Below are positions 15,559 to 24,099 of a stretch of DNA of 64,000 bases, piece after piece. The notes beneath the pieces are model-generated. The model did no database searches. It was not told where the DNA came from and saw nothing but the letters and a program-made list of their open reading frames with translations. Origin of the DNA: Halorubellus litoreus (lineage in GTDB: Archaea > Halobacteriota > Halobacteria > Halobacteriales > Natrialbaceae). The stretch spans positions 372,001-436,000 of the forward strand of contig NZ_JAZAQL010000002.1 of assembly GCF_037081675.1 (NCBI RefSeq), read 5' to 3'. Position 1 is the stretch's first letter; each line of letters opens with the position of its first letter. Position numbers and translations under genes: made by a program.

Positions 15559-16840
15559 GGTGGTCGTGGACGCGTTTGACCTTCCCGACCTCGGTTCGGT
15601 CGATGGTGTCGGGTGGGACGACGTCGACCTCGTCGGGCGTGAGGCCGAGGACGTCGCTCAGTCGGTCGGTGACGTCGTTCGCGAGCGCGTTCCGGCCGGG
15701 GGCGGCGAGGTTCCGGGCGGGGTCGACCTCGACGGTCACCTCGATGGTGTCGAGGCGCTTCTGGCGGTCGACGTCGATGCGGTACTGGGGGGCGAGCGCG
15801 TCGAACTCGAGGAGGACGTGCTCTATCTCGGTCGGGTAGACGTTGACGCCGCGGACGACGAGGAGGTCGTCGCTCCGGCCGACGACCCGTATCCGCGAGT
15901 GGGTGCGGCCACACTCGCAGGTGTCGGTGACCCGTTCGACGACGTCCCCGGTCCGGTACCGGAGGACGGGGACGGCTTCCTTCTGGAGGCCGGTGAGGAC
16001 GAGTTCCCCGCGGGTGCCGTCGGGGACGCGCTCGCCGGTGTCGGGGTCGACTACCTCGACGAGGAAGTGGTCCTCCCAGACGTGCATGCCGTCGCGAGCG
16101 GCCGCGCACTCGGTGGCGACCCCGGGGCCGTAGAGCTCGGTGAGGCCGTAGTTCTCGGTGACGACCGCGTCGAACGCCTCGGCGATCTCCTCGCGCATCG
16201 CTTCGGTGGATGCTTCGGCACCGACGGGGACGTACGTGATGGGGAGGTCGCGGGGGTCGCCGCCGCGGTCGCGGACGTGGTCGGCGAGGTAGAGCGCGTA
16301 ACTCGGCATGCAGACGAACCCCGATACCTCGAGGTCTCGGATGAGGTCGACCTGTCGGCTCGTGTTCCCGCCGCCCGCGGGGACGACGCACGCGTCGAGC
16401 GCCTCGATGGCGTCGTGCCAGCCCAGGCCGCCCGTGAAGAGGCCGTACCCGCACGCGTTCTGGACGGTGTCACCGGGCCGGCACCCGGCGGCGTACAGCG
16501 AGCGCGAGCCGAGTTCGCGCCACTTCCGGAGGTCGCCCTCGGTGTACGCGACGACCTTCGGTTTCCCGGTGGTGCCCGAGGACGCGTGCACGCGCCGCAG
16601 GTCCTCGCGTGGGACCGCGAACAGCCCGTCGGGATACGTGTCGCGGAAGTCCGCCTTCGTGGTGAACGCGAGGTCCGGGAGCGTCTCGTGAGTGAGGTCG
16701 CCGGGTTCGAGGTCGGCGTCCGCGAACCGCTCGCGGTAGAGCGCGACGTCGCTCGCGCGCTCGCCGGCGCGCTTGAGGTGCTCGCGCTGGCGGTCCCGGA
16801 GCCGCTCGCGCGACAGCGTCTCCACGTCGTGATACGTCAT
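15548..16840 (-). CDS. paaK: Phenylacetate-CoA ligase family protein (paralogue 1)
   Basis: A 430-residue adenylate-forming enzyme of the PaaK family, which activates phenylacetate or related aryl acids to CoA thioesters with ATP. It shows SSGTTGKPK at 87-95, NYGLTELYGPG in the middle (A5-type motif), RYRTGD and GRSDDLLVVRGVNVYP (A8 hinge), and a C-terminal EVGKVKRV with the catalytic Lys. The ATG at 16840 (MTYHDVETLSRERL) matches the family start; the frame is open further upstream without similarity. A close paralogue lies at 25567. Substrate is inferred from family only. Confidence 0.88.
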   Translation of the reverse strand: MTYHDVETLSRERLRDRQREHLKRAGERASDVALYRERFADADLEPGDLTHETLPDLAFTTKADFRDTYPDGLFAVPREDLRRVHASSGTTGKPKVVAYTEGDLRKWRELGSRSLYAAGCRPGDTVQNACGYGLFTGGLGWHDAIEALDACVVPAGGGNTSRQVDLIRDLEVSGFVCMPSYALYLADHVRDRGGDPRDLPITYVPVGAEASTEAMREEIAEAFDAVVTENYGLTELYGPGVATECAAARDGMHVWEDHFLVEVVDPDTGERVPDGTRGELVLTGLQKEAVPVLRYRTGDVVERVTDTCECGRTHSRIRVVGRSDDLLVVRGVNVYPTEIEHVLLEFDALAPQYRIDVDRQKRLDTIEVTVEVDPARNLAAPGRNALANDVTDRLSDVLGLTPDEVDVVPPDTIDRTEVGKVKRVHDHRES

Positions 16841-16963
16841 ACCAACACGAGCGAGTGCGGCGGGCAAAAACGTTGCCCGCGACCGACGTCGTGATGGCAG
16901 GAATCGAGGCAGCCCGCCCCCTGGACGCCAACTGTTAACCGCTCGCACGGAGAAGCGCGACGC

Positions 16964-18568
16964 ATGCCGACCGACCCACCGACTGGCGACGCCGCCGGCG
17001 GCACCACCGGCGGCGACGACGCCGGTGCAACCGCCGACGACACCGACCACGGTGCCGGCGAGCGCGCGGACGCGGCCGTCCTCCAGGACCTCCTCGACGA
17101 CCTCCTCGTGCAGGACGTCGACCGCCACGAGCGCGCGCTCGCCGAACTCGCCGACATCGGCGACGAGCGCGTCGTCGCGCACCTCGTCGACGCCGCCACG
17201 CTCCACGCGGTCGCGAGCGACTGGGAGAACCTCGGATTCCCCGAGGTGTTCAGGGACCGCGACCCGCCGTACGCGTTCCAGCACCCCGAGACGCGATTCC
17301 CGGGCGTCGTCGACGCGCTCTGCGCGATAGCCGACCCCGACTTCGACCAGCCCGGCGTCGCGTGGCTCCAGTGGGAGTCCTGGTACACCCAGACAGACCC
17401 CGAAACCCTAGAGGGCTACGTCGACTGGAAGGTCCGGTTCTACCGCACCTACCACCCGACCGTCGGCCACCTGCTGGACGCCGACCCGAAGCACCCCGAC
17501 TTCGACGGCGTCCGCTGGGGGAGCACGGACCCGACCGTCCTCCATCCCCTGAACTACCCCGCGTGGACGACCGACGACGCGCACCTCGAGCCCGACGACG
17601 ACGTCTACGGGTTCCGCGTCGACGGCGACGCGTACGCCGTCCCGCGCTACCTCCTCTTCCCCCACGAGTTCGCGAACTTCGACCTCGGCGGCGAACGCCT
17701 CGCGCTCAGCTACTGCACGATGTGTAACTCGCCCGTGCTCTACGACGCCACGGTCGAGAACGGGAGCGTGGGGGGCCCCCGCCAGTTCGCCTCGACGGGC
17801 TGTCTCTGGAACGGGAACAAACTGATGTACGACGAGGAGACGCTGACGCTCTGGAACCAGCAGACGGGGACGCCGGTCGCCGGCCCGGACTACGAGCGCC
17901 ACCGCGACCGCCGGGACGCCGACGAGGACGGCATCGCCCTCGACTTCCGCCCGGTCACGCAGACGACGTGGCGCGACTGGCGCGACGACCACCCCGAGAG
18001 CGCGACGCTCGCACCCGACACCGGCTACGACCTCGACTACGCGTTCTACCGGGACTACGACGGCTTCGTGAAGCGTCACTACTGGGAGAACGACGACGTC
18101 TTCCACCCCGGCGTGCGCGCCGAATCGAGCGCGCTCGACGACCGCACGTACGTCTACGGCGTCGACGCCGCCGACGGCCTGCACGCGTACCCCGTCGACG
18201 CGGTCCACGAGGGCTGGCCGGTCGCGGACGAGGTCGACGGCCGGCGCGTGGTCGCGCTCCCGTTCGACGGCGACGTCGCCGTGTACGAGGCGCCCGACGC
18301 TCCCCTGTCCCGGGACGACGTCGGCGACGGCAACGGCTGGGGTGGCGAGACAGTGCTCGTCGACGGCGAGGGACGCCGGTGGACGCCGACGCACGACGCG
18401 CTCGTTCCCGAAGGCGGCCGGGACGACGAAGGTGCGTCGATCCGCGACCGCGTGCTCGGCCGCCACGGCCTCTGGCTCGCGTTCCGACCGCACTACGACA
18501 CCGTCCACGTCGCCGGTACCGACTCGCCTGCACCGCCAGCGAGCGACGATGAGGTGGGCGACCGATGA
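16964..18568 (+). CDS. DUF3179-domain protein
   Basis: A 534-residue protein with the DUF3179 signature: SYCTMCNSPVLYD near residues 248-260, then ASTGCLWNGNKLMYD and LWNQQTGTPVAG. The N-terminal 35 residues are Gly/Asp/Thr-rich low complexity, followed by a helical segment resembling HEAT repeats (RALAELADIGDERVVAHL). No signal peptide is evident. DUF3179 proteins have no established activity; the conserved Cys and His pattern suggests metal or redox chemistry. Its stop overlaps the start of the VOC gene (ATGA), so cotranslation is likely. Confidence 0.85.
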   Translation: MPTDPPTGDAAGGTTGGDDAGATADDTDHGAGERADAAVLQDLLDDLLVQDVDRHERALAELADIGDERVVAHLVDAATLHAVASDWENLGFPEVFRDRDPPYAFQHPETRFPGVVDALCAIADPDFDQPGVAWLQWESWYTQTDPETLEGYVDWKVRFYRTYHPTVGHLLDADPKHPDFDGVRWGSTDPTVLHPLNYPAWTTDDAHLEPDDDVYGFRVDGDAYAVPRYLLFPHEFANFDLGGERLALSYCTMCNSPVLYDATVENGSVGGPRQFASTGCLWNGNKLMYDEETLTLWNQQTGTPVAGPDYERHRDRRDADEDGIALDFRPVTQTTWRDWRDDHPESATLAPDTGYDLDYAFYRDYDGFVKRHYWENDDVFHPGVRAESSALDDRTYVYGVDAADGLHAYPVDAVHEGWPVADEVDGRRVVALPFDGDVAVYEAPDAPLSRDDVGDGNGWGGETVLVDGEGRRWTPTHDALVPEGGRDDEGASIRDRVLGRHGLWLAFRPHYDTVHVAGTDSPAPPASDDEVGDR

Positions 18569-19050
18569 CTCACGGCACCCCCATCCGCGTCGAACATACC
18601 GGTATCGCCGTGGCGGACTTCGACGCCGCCGAGAGCGTCCTGCAGGTGCTCGGCGCGCGGAAGTACGTCGACGACACCGGCCCCGACGACGGGTTCCGGT
18701 GGGCAGGATACGTCATCGGTGACGCGAGCCGCCTCGAGCTCGTCACGCCGCTCAGCGACGACAACTTCATCCAGACGTTCCTCGACCGGCACGGCCCCGG
18801 CCTCCACCACGTCACGTTCGAGGTCGCGGACATGGACGCTGTCATCGACGCCTGCGAAGCGAACGACCTCGCCGTCGTCGACCGCGCCGAGTACGACACC
18901 TACGAGGAGGCGTTCCTGTCGCCAGCGAACCCGACGGGCGTCCTCTTCCAGTTCATGCGGTACCGCGACGGCTACGCCGAGAAGTACGACAGCCCCGACA
19001 CGTACGTGAACGGGATGCCCGTCCGCGAGGCGTTCGCCGACGAGGACTGA
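18565..19050 (+). CDS. VOC-superfamily protein (methylmalonyl-CoA-epimerase-like)
   Basis: A 161-residue two-module VOC/glyoxalase fold. Metal ligands expected for methylmalonyl-CoA epimerase are H11 (EHTGIAV), E58 (RLELVTP) and H81/H82 (LHHVTFEV); the fourth, usually Glu, is Gln (Q129 in GVLFQF). Length and the GPGLHHVTFEV motif favour the epimerase/dioxygenase-like branch, but the changed ligand leaves function open. It overlaps the DUF3179 gene by 4 bases and precedes an aldo-keto reductase gene on the same strand. Confidence 0.8.
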   Translation: MTHGTPIRVEHTGIAVADFDAAESVLQVLGARKYVDDTGPDDGFRWAGYVIGDASRLELVTPLSDDNFIQTFLDRHGPGLHHVTFEVADMDAVIDACEANDLAVVDRAEYDTYEEAFLSPANPTGVLFQFMRYRDGYAEKYDSPDTYVNGMPVREAFADED

Positions 19051-19150
19051 CGGGCTCGGGGCGTTCACGCGGCTGCGTTCCCGCGAGCGCTCCGCGCCAG
19101 CGTTCGCCGCCACGCCAACCGTTAGGTGGCCCGCGAGCGACGCCTCCCAC

Positions 19151-19996
19151 ATGACCACACCGTCCGTCTCGCTTCCGAGCGGGGACGCGCTCCCGCTCGT
19201 CGGCCAGGGCACGTACAAGCTCGAAGGCGACGCCGTCCGCGACCCCGTCCACGCGGCGCTCGACGCCGGCTACGACCACGTCGACACCGCGGAGGGCTAC
19301 ATGAACGAGGACGCGCTCGGCGACGCACTCGCCGCGAGCGACGTCGCCCCCGACGACTGCTTCCTCACGTCGAAGGTCCTCCCGAAGAACCTCGCGTACG
19401 AGAGCGTCATCCAATCGTGCGAGGCGACGCTCGACGCCCTCGGAACCGACTACCTCGACCTCTACCTCGTGCACTGGCCGAACCCCGCCATCTCGATGCG
19501 CGAGACCCTCGACGCCATGGCGACGCTGCACGACCGCGGGCTCGTCCGGAACGTCGGCGTCTCGAACTTCTCCACGTACCAGCTCGGCGTCGCCCTCCAC
19601 ATCTCGGACGTCCCCATCGCCGTCAACCAGATCGAGCACCACCCCTACCTCCAGCGGCCCGACCTCGTCGAGTACTGTCAGGACAACGACATCGTCGTCG
19701 AAGCCGCCGCCCCCGTCGCGAGAGGCAGCGTCCTCGACGACGACGTCATCGTCGACATCGCGGCCAAGCACGGGAAGACGCCCGCGCAGGTCGTCCTCCG
19801 GTGGGCGGTCGAGAAGGACGTGGTTGTCCTCCCGAAGTCCAGCAACCCGGAGCACATCCGCGAGAACCGCGACGTCTTCGACTTCGAACTCGACGCCGAA
19901 GACCGCGAGCGTATCGACGCCCTCGACCGCGACCAGGCCGAATACGACGACCGCAAGCGCGACTGGAGCCGGGACACGTTCGGCATCGCGAAGTGA
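19151..19996 (+). CDS. Aldo/keto reductase
   Basis: A 281-residue TIM-barrel NADPH-dependent reductase. The full catalytic tetrad is visible: D45 and Y50 in DTAEGY, K75 in LTSKVLPKN, and H108 in LYLVHWP. The family signature continues with GVSNFSTYQL, NQIEHHPYLQ and the cofactor-binding VVLPKSSNPEHIREN near the C terminus. It reduces aldehydes or ketones to alcohols; the substrate is unknown. It is separated by 100 bases from the upstream VOC gene, so it may have its own promoter. Confidence 0.92.
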   Translation: MTTPSVSLPSGDALPLVGQGTYKLEGDAVRDPVHAALDAGYDHVDTAEGYMNEDALGDALAASDVAPDDCFLTSKVLPKNLAYESVIQSCEATLDALGTDYLDLYLVHWPNPAISMRETLDAMATLHDRGLVRNVGVSNFSTYQLGVALHISDVPIAVNQIEHHPYLQRPDLVEYCQDNDIVVEAAAPVARGSVLDDDVIVDIAAKHGKTPAQVVLRWAVEKDVVVLPKSSNPEHIRENRDVFDFELDAEDRERIDALDRDQAEYDDRKRDWSRDTFGIAK

Positions 19997-20052
19997 CGGC
20001 GCGCTCGCCGTCTCCGCCCAAAGCTTACCCCGTCATCGGTCGATGAGCGCCC

Positions 20053-20502
20053 ATGAAGCGCCGACCAGCCCTCCGGGGACTTCTCGCGGCCGGCGTCGGG
20101 GCACTCGCTGGCTGCGTCGGCTCATTGGAGCAGACGGCGAAGCAAACGACGCAGCCCCCGAGTGACGACCTCGTCGACTGCTTCTTCCCCGAGGACGGGG
20201 TCGGCTTCCACGTTCGCAACGGGACCGACGCCTCGAAGGCGGTCTCGGTCCGAATCGAACGCCACGACGATGGCGACGTGTACGACGAAACCCTGGAGTT
20301 GGCCGCGCGAACCGACGACGGAACCGGACACGTCTGGGCGCCAGACGGCGTCTTCCCCGAGCCCGACAGGTACGTCACGACGGTCTCGACGGGCGACGAG
20401 CAAGCAACCGACGCTCGACGCGTTGCTACCCAGTGCGACCGCCCCAGTATCCTACTCAGGCCGAGCGAAGGAATCCACATCGGGTACTTCGGTCGCGACT
20501 GA
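20053..20502 (+). CDS. Haloarchaeal lipoprotein of unknown function
   Basis: A 149-residue protein with an N-terminal KRRPALRG twin-arginine-like motif, a hydrophobic stretch and a lipobox LAGC (Cys at about residue 21), so Tat export and lipid anchoring are likely. After the anchor comes a Thr/Gln-rich spacer and a small domain with HVRNGTDASKAVSVRIE, resembling an Ig-like beta sandwich, with two further Cys (DCFF and TQCDR) that may pair. Its binding partner is unknown. It converges on the livF gene. Confidence 0.78.
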   Translation: MKRRPALRGLLAAGVGALAGCVGSLEQTAKQTTQPPSDDLVDCFFPEDGVGFHVRNGTDASKAVSVRIERHDDGDVYDETLELAARTDDGTGHVWAPDGVFPEPDRYVTTVSTGDEQATDARRVATQCDRPSILLRPSEGIHIGYFGRD

Positions 20503-20533
20503 CGTCTGGAGTCGCGAAAGAGAGGAGGCCGAT

Positions 20534-21253
20534 TCAGTCCGCGAACGACACGCCGAGGTAGCGTTCGACGGTGTCGTCGTCGGCGCGTAACTCCTCGGGC
20601 GTCGCTTCGTGCACGATCTCGCCGTGCGCGAGGACGTACACGCGGTCGGCGAGGTCGAGCGCGACGCGGACGTTCTGCTCGACGAGCAGGACGGTGATGC
20701 CGGCGTCGCGGACGTCCTTGACGACCTCCATCACGCGGTCGACGATCATCGGCGCGAGCCCCTCGGTGGGTTCGTCGAGCATCAGGAGGTCGGCGCCGGA
20801 GACGAGCGCGCGAGCGATGGCGAGCATCTGTTGCTCGCCGCCCGAGAGGTCGCTCCCGCGGTTCTGCCGGCGCTCCTGGAGGTTCTGGAACGTGTCGAAC
20901 ACCCACGGGAGATCCCGGCGGTTCTCGGTGTCTGCGCCGCCGTAGCTCGCGAGTTCGAGGTTCTCCTCGACGGAGAGCCCCGGGAAGATGCGGCGCTCCT
21001 CGGGCACGAGCCCGATACCGCGCTGCACGGTGTCCACCGGGCCGAGTTCGGTGACGTCCTCGCCCCGGTACGTGATGGTGCCAGCCCACGGTTCGACCGA
21101 CCCGAGTATCGTTCGGAGCGTCGTCGTCTTCCCGACGCCGTTCCGACCGACGAGCGCGACCACCTCGCCCTCGTCGACGTGCGCGTCGACGCCCTGGAGG
21201 ACGCGCGTCTCGCCGTACCCCGACTGAACGTCGTCGAGTTCCAGCATACTCAT
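20534..21253 (-). CDS. livF: ABC transporter ATP-binding protein, LivF type
   Basis: A 239-residue ATPase of the branched-chain amino acid (HAAT) family. Walker A is GRNGVGKTT, the signature is LSGGEQQ, Walker B is LLMLDEPTEGLAP, and the length is typical for LivF. It powers uptake together with LivG and the fused permease. It is the last gene of the minus-strand order livJ, livHM, livG, livF. An in-frame Met at 21247 is an alternative start. The true substrate may be an aromatic or branched carboxylate rather than an amino acid, given the neighbouring paaK. Confidence 0.93.
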   Translation of the reverse strand: MSMLELDDVQSGYGETRVLQGVDAHVDEGEVVALVGRNGVGKTTTLRTILGSVEPWAGTITYRGEDVTELGPVDTVQRGIGLVPEERRIFPGLSVEENLELASYGGADTENRRDLPWVFDTFQNLQERRQNRGSDLSGGEQQMLAIARALVSGADLLMLDEPTEGLAPMIVDRVMEVVKDVRDAGITVLLVEQNVRVALDLADRVYVLAHGEIVHEATPEELRADDDTVERYLGVSFAD

Positions 21254-21275
21254 CGCTCGACACCTCCGTCGCCGA

Positions 21276-21292
21276 GGCCGGCCGTGCCGGCC
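21276..21292. other. Intra-operon hairpin between livG and livF
   Basis: GGCCGGC and GCCGGCC form a perfect 7-bp stem with a 3-base loop in the 55-base gap between livG and livF. It could attenuate, or protect, the upstream part of the message. No U-run is adjacent. Confidence 0.4.
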
Positions 21293-21308
21293 GTTGCTGT
21301 GACGTGGG

Positions 21309-22067
21309 TCATGCGTGACTCCCTCCGAGGTACGCCGCCTGCACCTCCTCGTTGCTCGCGACCTCCTCGGGCGTCCCCGTCGTCACGACGCTCCCGCGGT
21401 TCAGGACCGTGATGCGGTCGGAGACGTCCATCACGAGGTCGATGTCGTGCTCGATGAGCAGGAGCGTCTGCTCGGCGAGGACGTCGTCGACGAGGTTCAT
21501 CGTCGCCTCGGTCTCCTCGACGCCCATCCCCGCCGTCGGTTCGTCGAGCAGGACGACCTCCGGGTCGGTCGCGAGCACCAGCCCGATCTCGAGGCGGCGC
21601 TGGTCGCCGTACGCGAGCGTCGACGCGCGCGTCTGCGCGTGCTCCGCGAGCCCGACGTCCTCGAGGACCTGCTCGGCGTGCGCGGTGACGTCCCCGAACG
21701 CGCCCTTCTCGCGGAACAACTGCGCGCCCGTACTCATCTCGCGACTCGGGATCGCTTGCGCCGCGAGCCGGACGTTCTCGAGCGCCGTGAGGCCCCCGAA
21801 GACGTTCGTGATCTGGAACGACCGCCCGATGCCGCGACGCACGCGCTCGTAGCTCGGGAGGTCCGTGACGTCCTCGCCGTCGAAGACGACCTCGCCCTCC
21901 GACGCGCGGAGCGCGCCAGTGATGGTGTTGAACAGCGTCGTCTTCCCGGCGCCGTTCGGGCCGATGACGCTCCGGAACTCGCCCGCCTCGACCGCGAGGT
22001 TCACCTTGTCGACCGCGACCAGTTCGTCGAAGCGCTTCGTCAGGTCGTGCGTCTCGAGTTTCGCCAT
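21309..22067 (-). CDS. livG: ABC transporter ATP-binding protein, LivG type
   Basis: A 252-residue ATPase with Walker A GPNGAGKTT, the LivG-typical IGRSFQITNVFGGLT segment, the signature region LAYGDQRRLEI and Walker B VVLLDEPTAGMG. LivG proteins carry a longer helical insert than LivF, seen here around residues 95-130. It pairs with LivF to drive the transporter. It follows livHM by 34 bases on the minus strand. Confidence 0.93.
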   Translation of the reverse strand: MAKLETHDLTKRFDELVAVDKVNLAVEAGEFRSVIGPNGAGKTTLFNTITGALRASEGEVVFDGEDVTDLPSYERVRRGIGRSFQITNVFGGLTALENVRLAAQAIPSREMSTGAQLFREKGAFGDVTAHAEQVLEDVGLAEHAQTRASTLAYGDQRRLEIGLVLATDPEVVLLDEPTAGMGVEETEATMNLVDDVLAEQTLLLIEHDIDLVMDVSDRITVLNRGSVVTTGTPEEVASNEEVQAAYLGGSHA

Positions 22068-22101
22068 CAGTCACTCACCTCCAATCGTCGAGTTGCGAGC
22101 A

Positions 22102-24099
22102 TCAGTCGCTCACCTCCACGTCCGGTTCGCTCGTGGACTCGCCGCCGCCGCCACCGCCCGCCGTGAAGCGCGCGCGGAGGGTGTCGGGGAGCGACACCAG
22201 GCCCTCGGGGACGTAGATGACGAACACGACGAATATCGTGCCGAGGATGCCCTGCCACTGTTCCAGCAGGTGGCCGACGGGGCCGCCGACCGTCTCGCCG
22301 CCGACGAGCAGTATCTCCTTCAGGCCGAGGAACGCGCCGGCACCGAGCATCGGTCCGTAGAGCGTTCCCATCCCACCGAGCAGGGTCATGACGATGACCT
22401 CCCCGGACTTCAGCCAGAACAGGAAGCTCGGGCCGACCCCGAAGCTGTTGATGGTCGCGAGCCCGCCAGCGAGCCCGGCGAGCCCGCCGCTGATCATGAA
22501 CGCGCGGCGCTTGTACGCGGTCGTGTCGTACCCGAGGAACTCCGCGCGGTCCTCGCTCTCGCGGATCGCCTGCAGGACGCTCCCGAACGGCGCACGCATC
22601 ATCTGGCGCGCGAGCAGGTACGACCCGACGACGAGCGCGAGCACGACGAAGTAGAACAGCTCGATGTCGCCGAGCAGGTTCACCTGCCCGACCTCGCCGA
22701 TCCCGAAGCCGTACGTCGCGTCGTACCCCGTGTAGAGGCCGTCCGTGCCGCCGGTCTCCTGGAACTTCGAGATGCCCTTGAACGCGAGCTGTGCGAACCC
22801 GAGCGTGATCATCGAGAAGTACACGCCGGACACGCGGATGGAGAGGTGGCCGACGACCCACGCGATCGCGAGCGACAACAGGATGCCCGCGAGCAAGCCC
22901 ACCCAGAAGACCGGCGTGACGTAGATCGCCATCATGACGGTCGCGTACGCGCCGATCCCGTAGAACAGGACGTGCCCGAGCGACACGAGCCCCGCGTACC
23001 CCATCACGAAGTCCAGCGAGAGCGCGAACAGCGCCCAGACGAGGATGTTGAGGATGAGCGAGTTCGGGAGGTAACTCGAGTAGAGGACGCCGATACCGAA
23101 CGGCGCGAGGAACAACAGGGCGACGACGCCAGCGCCGACGAGCCGCCTGGTGCGGTCGTCGAGGAACCCGTCACCGCCGCCGGTGAGGAGGTCGCCACCC
23201 TCGTCGCCGTGGTTCTGCCACTCGGGGTTCCCGAACAGGCCCTGGGGCTTGAACAGGAGGACGCCGAGCATCAGGACGTACACGGTGACGCCGCTGAGCG
23301 CCGGGACGTACGTCTGCGTGACCGTCTGCACGATACCGATGAGGAGGCCGCCGAGGACGGCACCGCGGAAGCTCCCGAGGCCGCCGAGGACGACGACGAC
23401 GAACGCCGCGATGATGATGTCGTTCCCCATCCCGGGCGCGACCTGTTGTTTCGCGCCGAGGACGATCCCCGCGAACGCGGCGAGCACGCACCCGAACGCG
23501 AACACGAGCGTGTAGTACCGGTCGATGTCGATGCCGAGTGCGCGCACCATCCCGCGGTCCTGCGCGCCGCCGCGGATGATGATGCCGACGCGCGTCTCCG
23601 TGAGCGCGTACCACGTCGCGAGCGCGATGACGCCGCCCGCGAGGATGACGAAGTAGTTGTACAGCGAGTACTCGAACCCGGCGACCCCGATGGTGCCCGC
23701 GAGCGACGGCGGCACGCTGAACGCCTGGGGCTGGGTGCCCCACGCCAGCTCGATGAGGTCCGCGAACACGAGCACGAGCCCGAACGTCAACAGGATGTGG
23801 TACAGCGGGTTCCGGCCGTACAGCGGCCGTATCGTGATGCGTTCGACGAACCCGCCGACGACGCCGACGATGACGGGCGCCGCGACGAGCGCAACCCAGA
23901 ACCCGACCCCCGCGCCGCCGAGGACGCCGACTATCGAGACCGCGAAGTACGCGCCGAGCGCGTAGAACTCGCCGTGCGCGAAGTTGATGACGTCCATCAC
24001 GCCGAAGATGATACTCAGGCCGGCGGCGAGCAGCACGTACACCATCCCGACGGTCAGCCCGTTCAGGAGTTGCGTGAGCAGGGCACCTCCCGAGACCAT
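22102..24099 (-). CDS. Fused LivH-LivM branched-chain-type ABC permease
   Basis: A 665-residue membrane protein in one open frame. The N-terminal half (to about 290) is LivH-like: GLSIIFGVMDVINFAHGEFY near residues 27-46, and VVVVLGGLGSFRGAVLGGLL later. An acidic/Gly-rich cytoplasmic linker follows at about 293-316. The C-terminal half is LivM-like: GYAGLVSLGHVLFYGIGAY near 370, and GGMGTLYGPMLGAG near the end. LivH and LivM are usually separate and heterodimerise, so this fusion would be a single-chain permease. About 16-18 hydrophobic segments are seen. Its ATG overlaps the livJ stop (TAATG). Confidence 0.9.
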   Translation of the reverse strand: MVSGGALLTQLLNGLTVGMVYVLLAAGLSIIFGVMDVINFAHGEFYALGAYFAVSIVGVLGGAGVGFWVALVAAPVIVGVVGGFVERITIRPLYGRNPLYHILLTFGLVLVFADLIELAWGTQPQAFSVPPSLAGTIGVAGFEYSLYNYFVILAGGVIALATWYALTETRVGIIIRGGAQDRGMVRALGIDIDRYYTLVFAFGCVLAAFAGIVLGAKQQVAPGMGNDIIIAAFVVVVLGGLGSFRGAVLGGLLIGIVQTVTQTYVPALSGVTVYVLMLGVLLFKPQGLFGNPEWQNHGDEGGDLLTGGGDGFLDDRTRRLVGAGVVALLFLAPFGIGVLYSSYLPNSLILNILVWALFALSLDFVMGYAGLVSLGHVLFYGIGAYATVMMAIYVTPVFWVGLLAGILLSLAIAWVVGHLSIRVSGVYFSMITLGFAQLAFKGISKFQETGGTDGLYTGYDATYGFGIGEVGQVNLLGDIELFYFVVLALVVGSYLLARQMMRAPFGSVLQAIRESEDRAEFLGYDTTAYKRRAFMISGGLAGLAGGLATINSFGVGPSFLFWLKSGEVIVMTLLGGMGTLYGPMLGAGAFLGLKEILLVGGETVGGPVGHLLEQWQGILGTIFVVFVIYVPEGLVSLPDTLRARFTAGGGGGGESTSEPDVEVSD

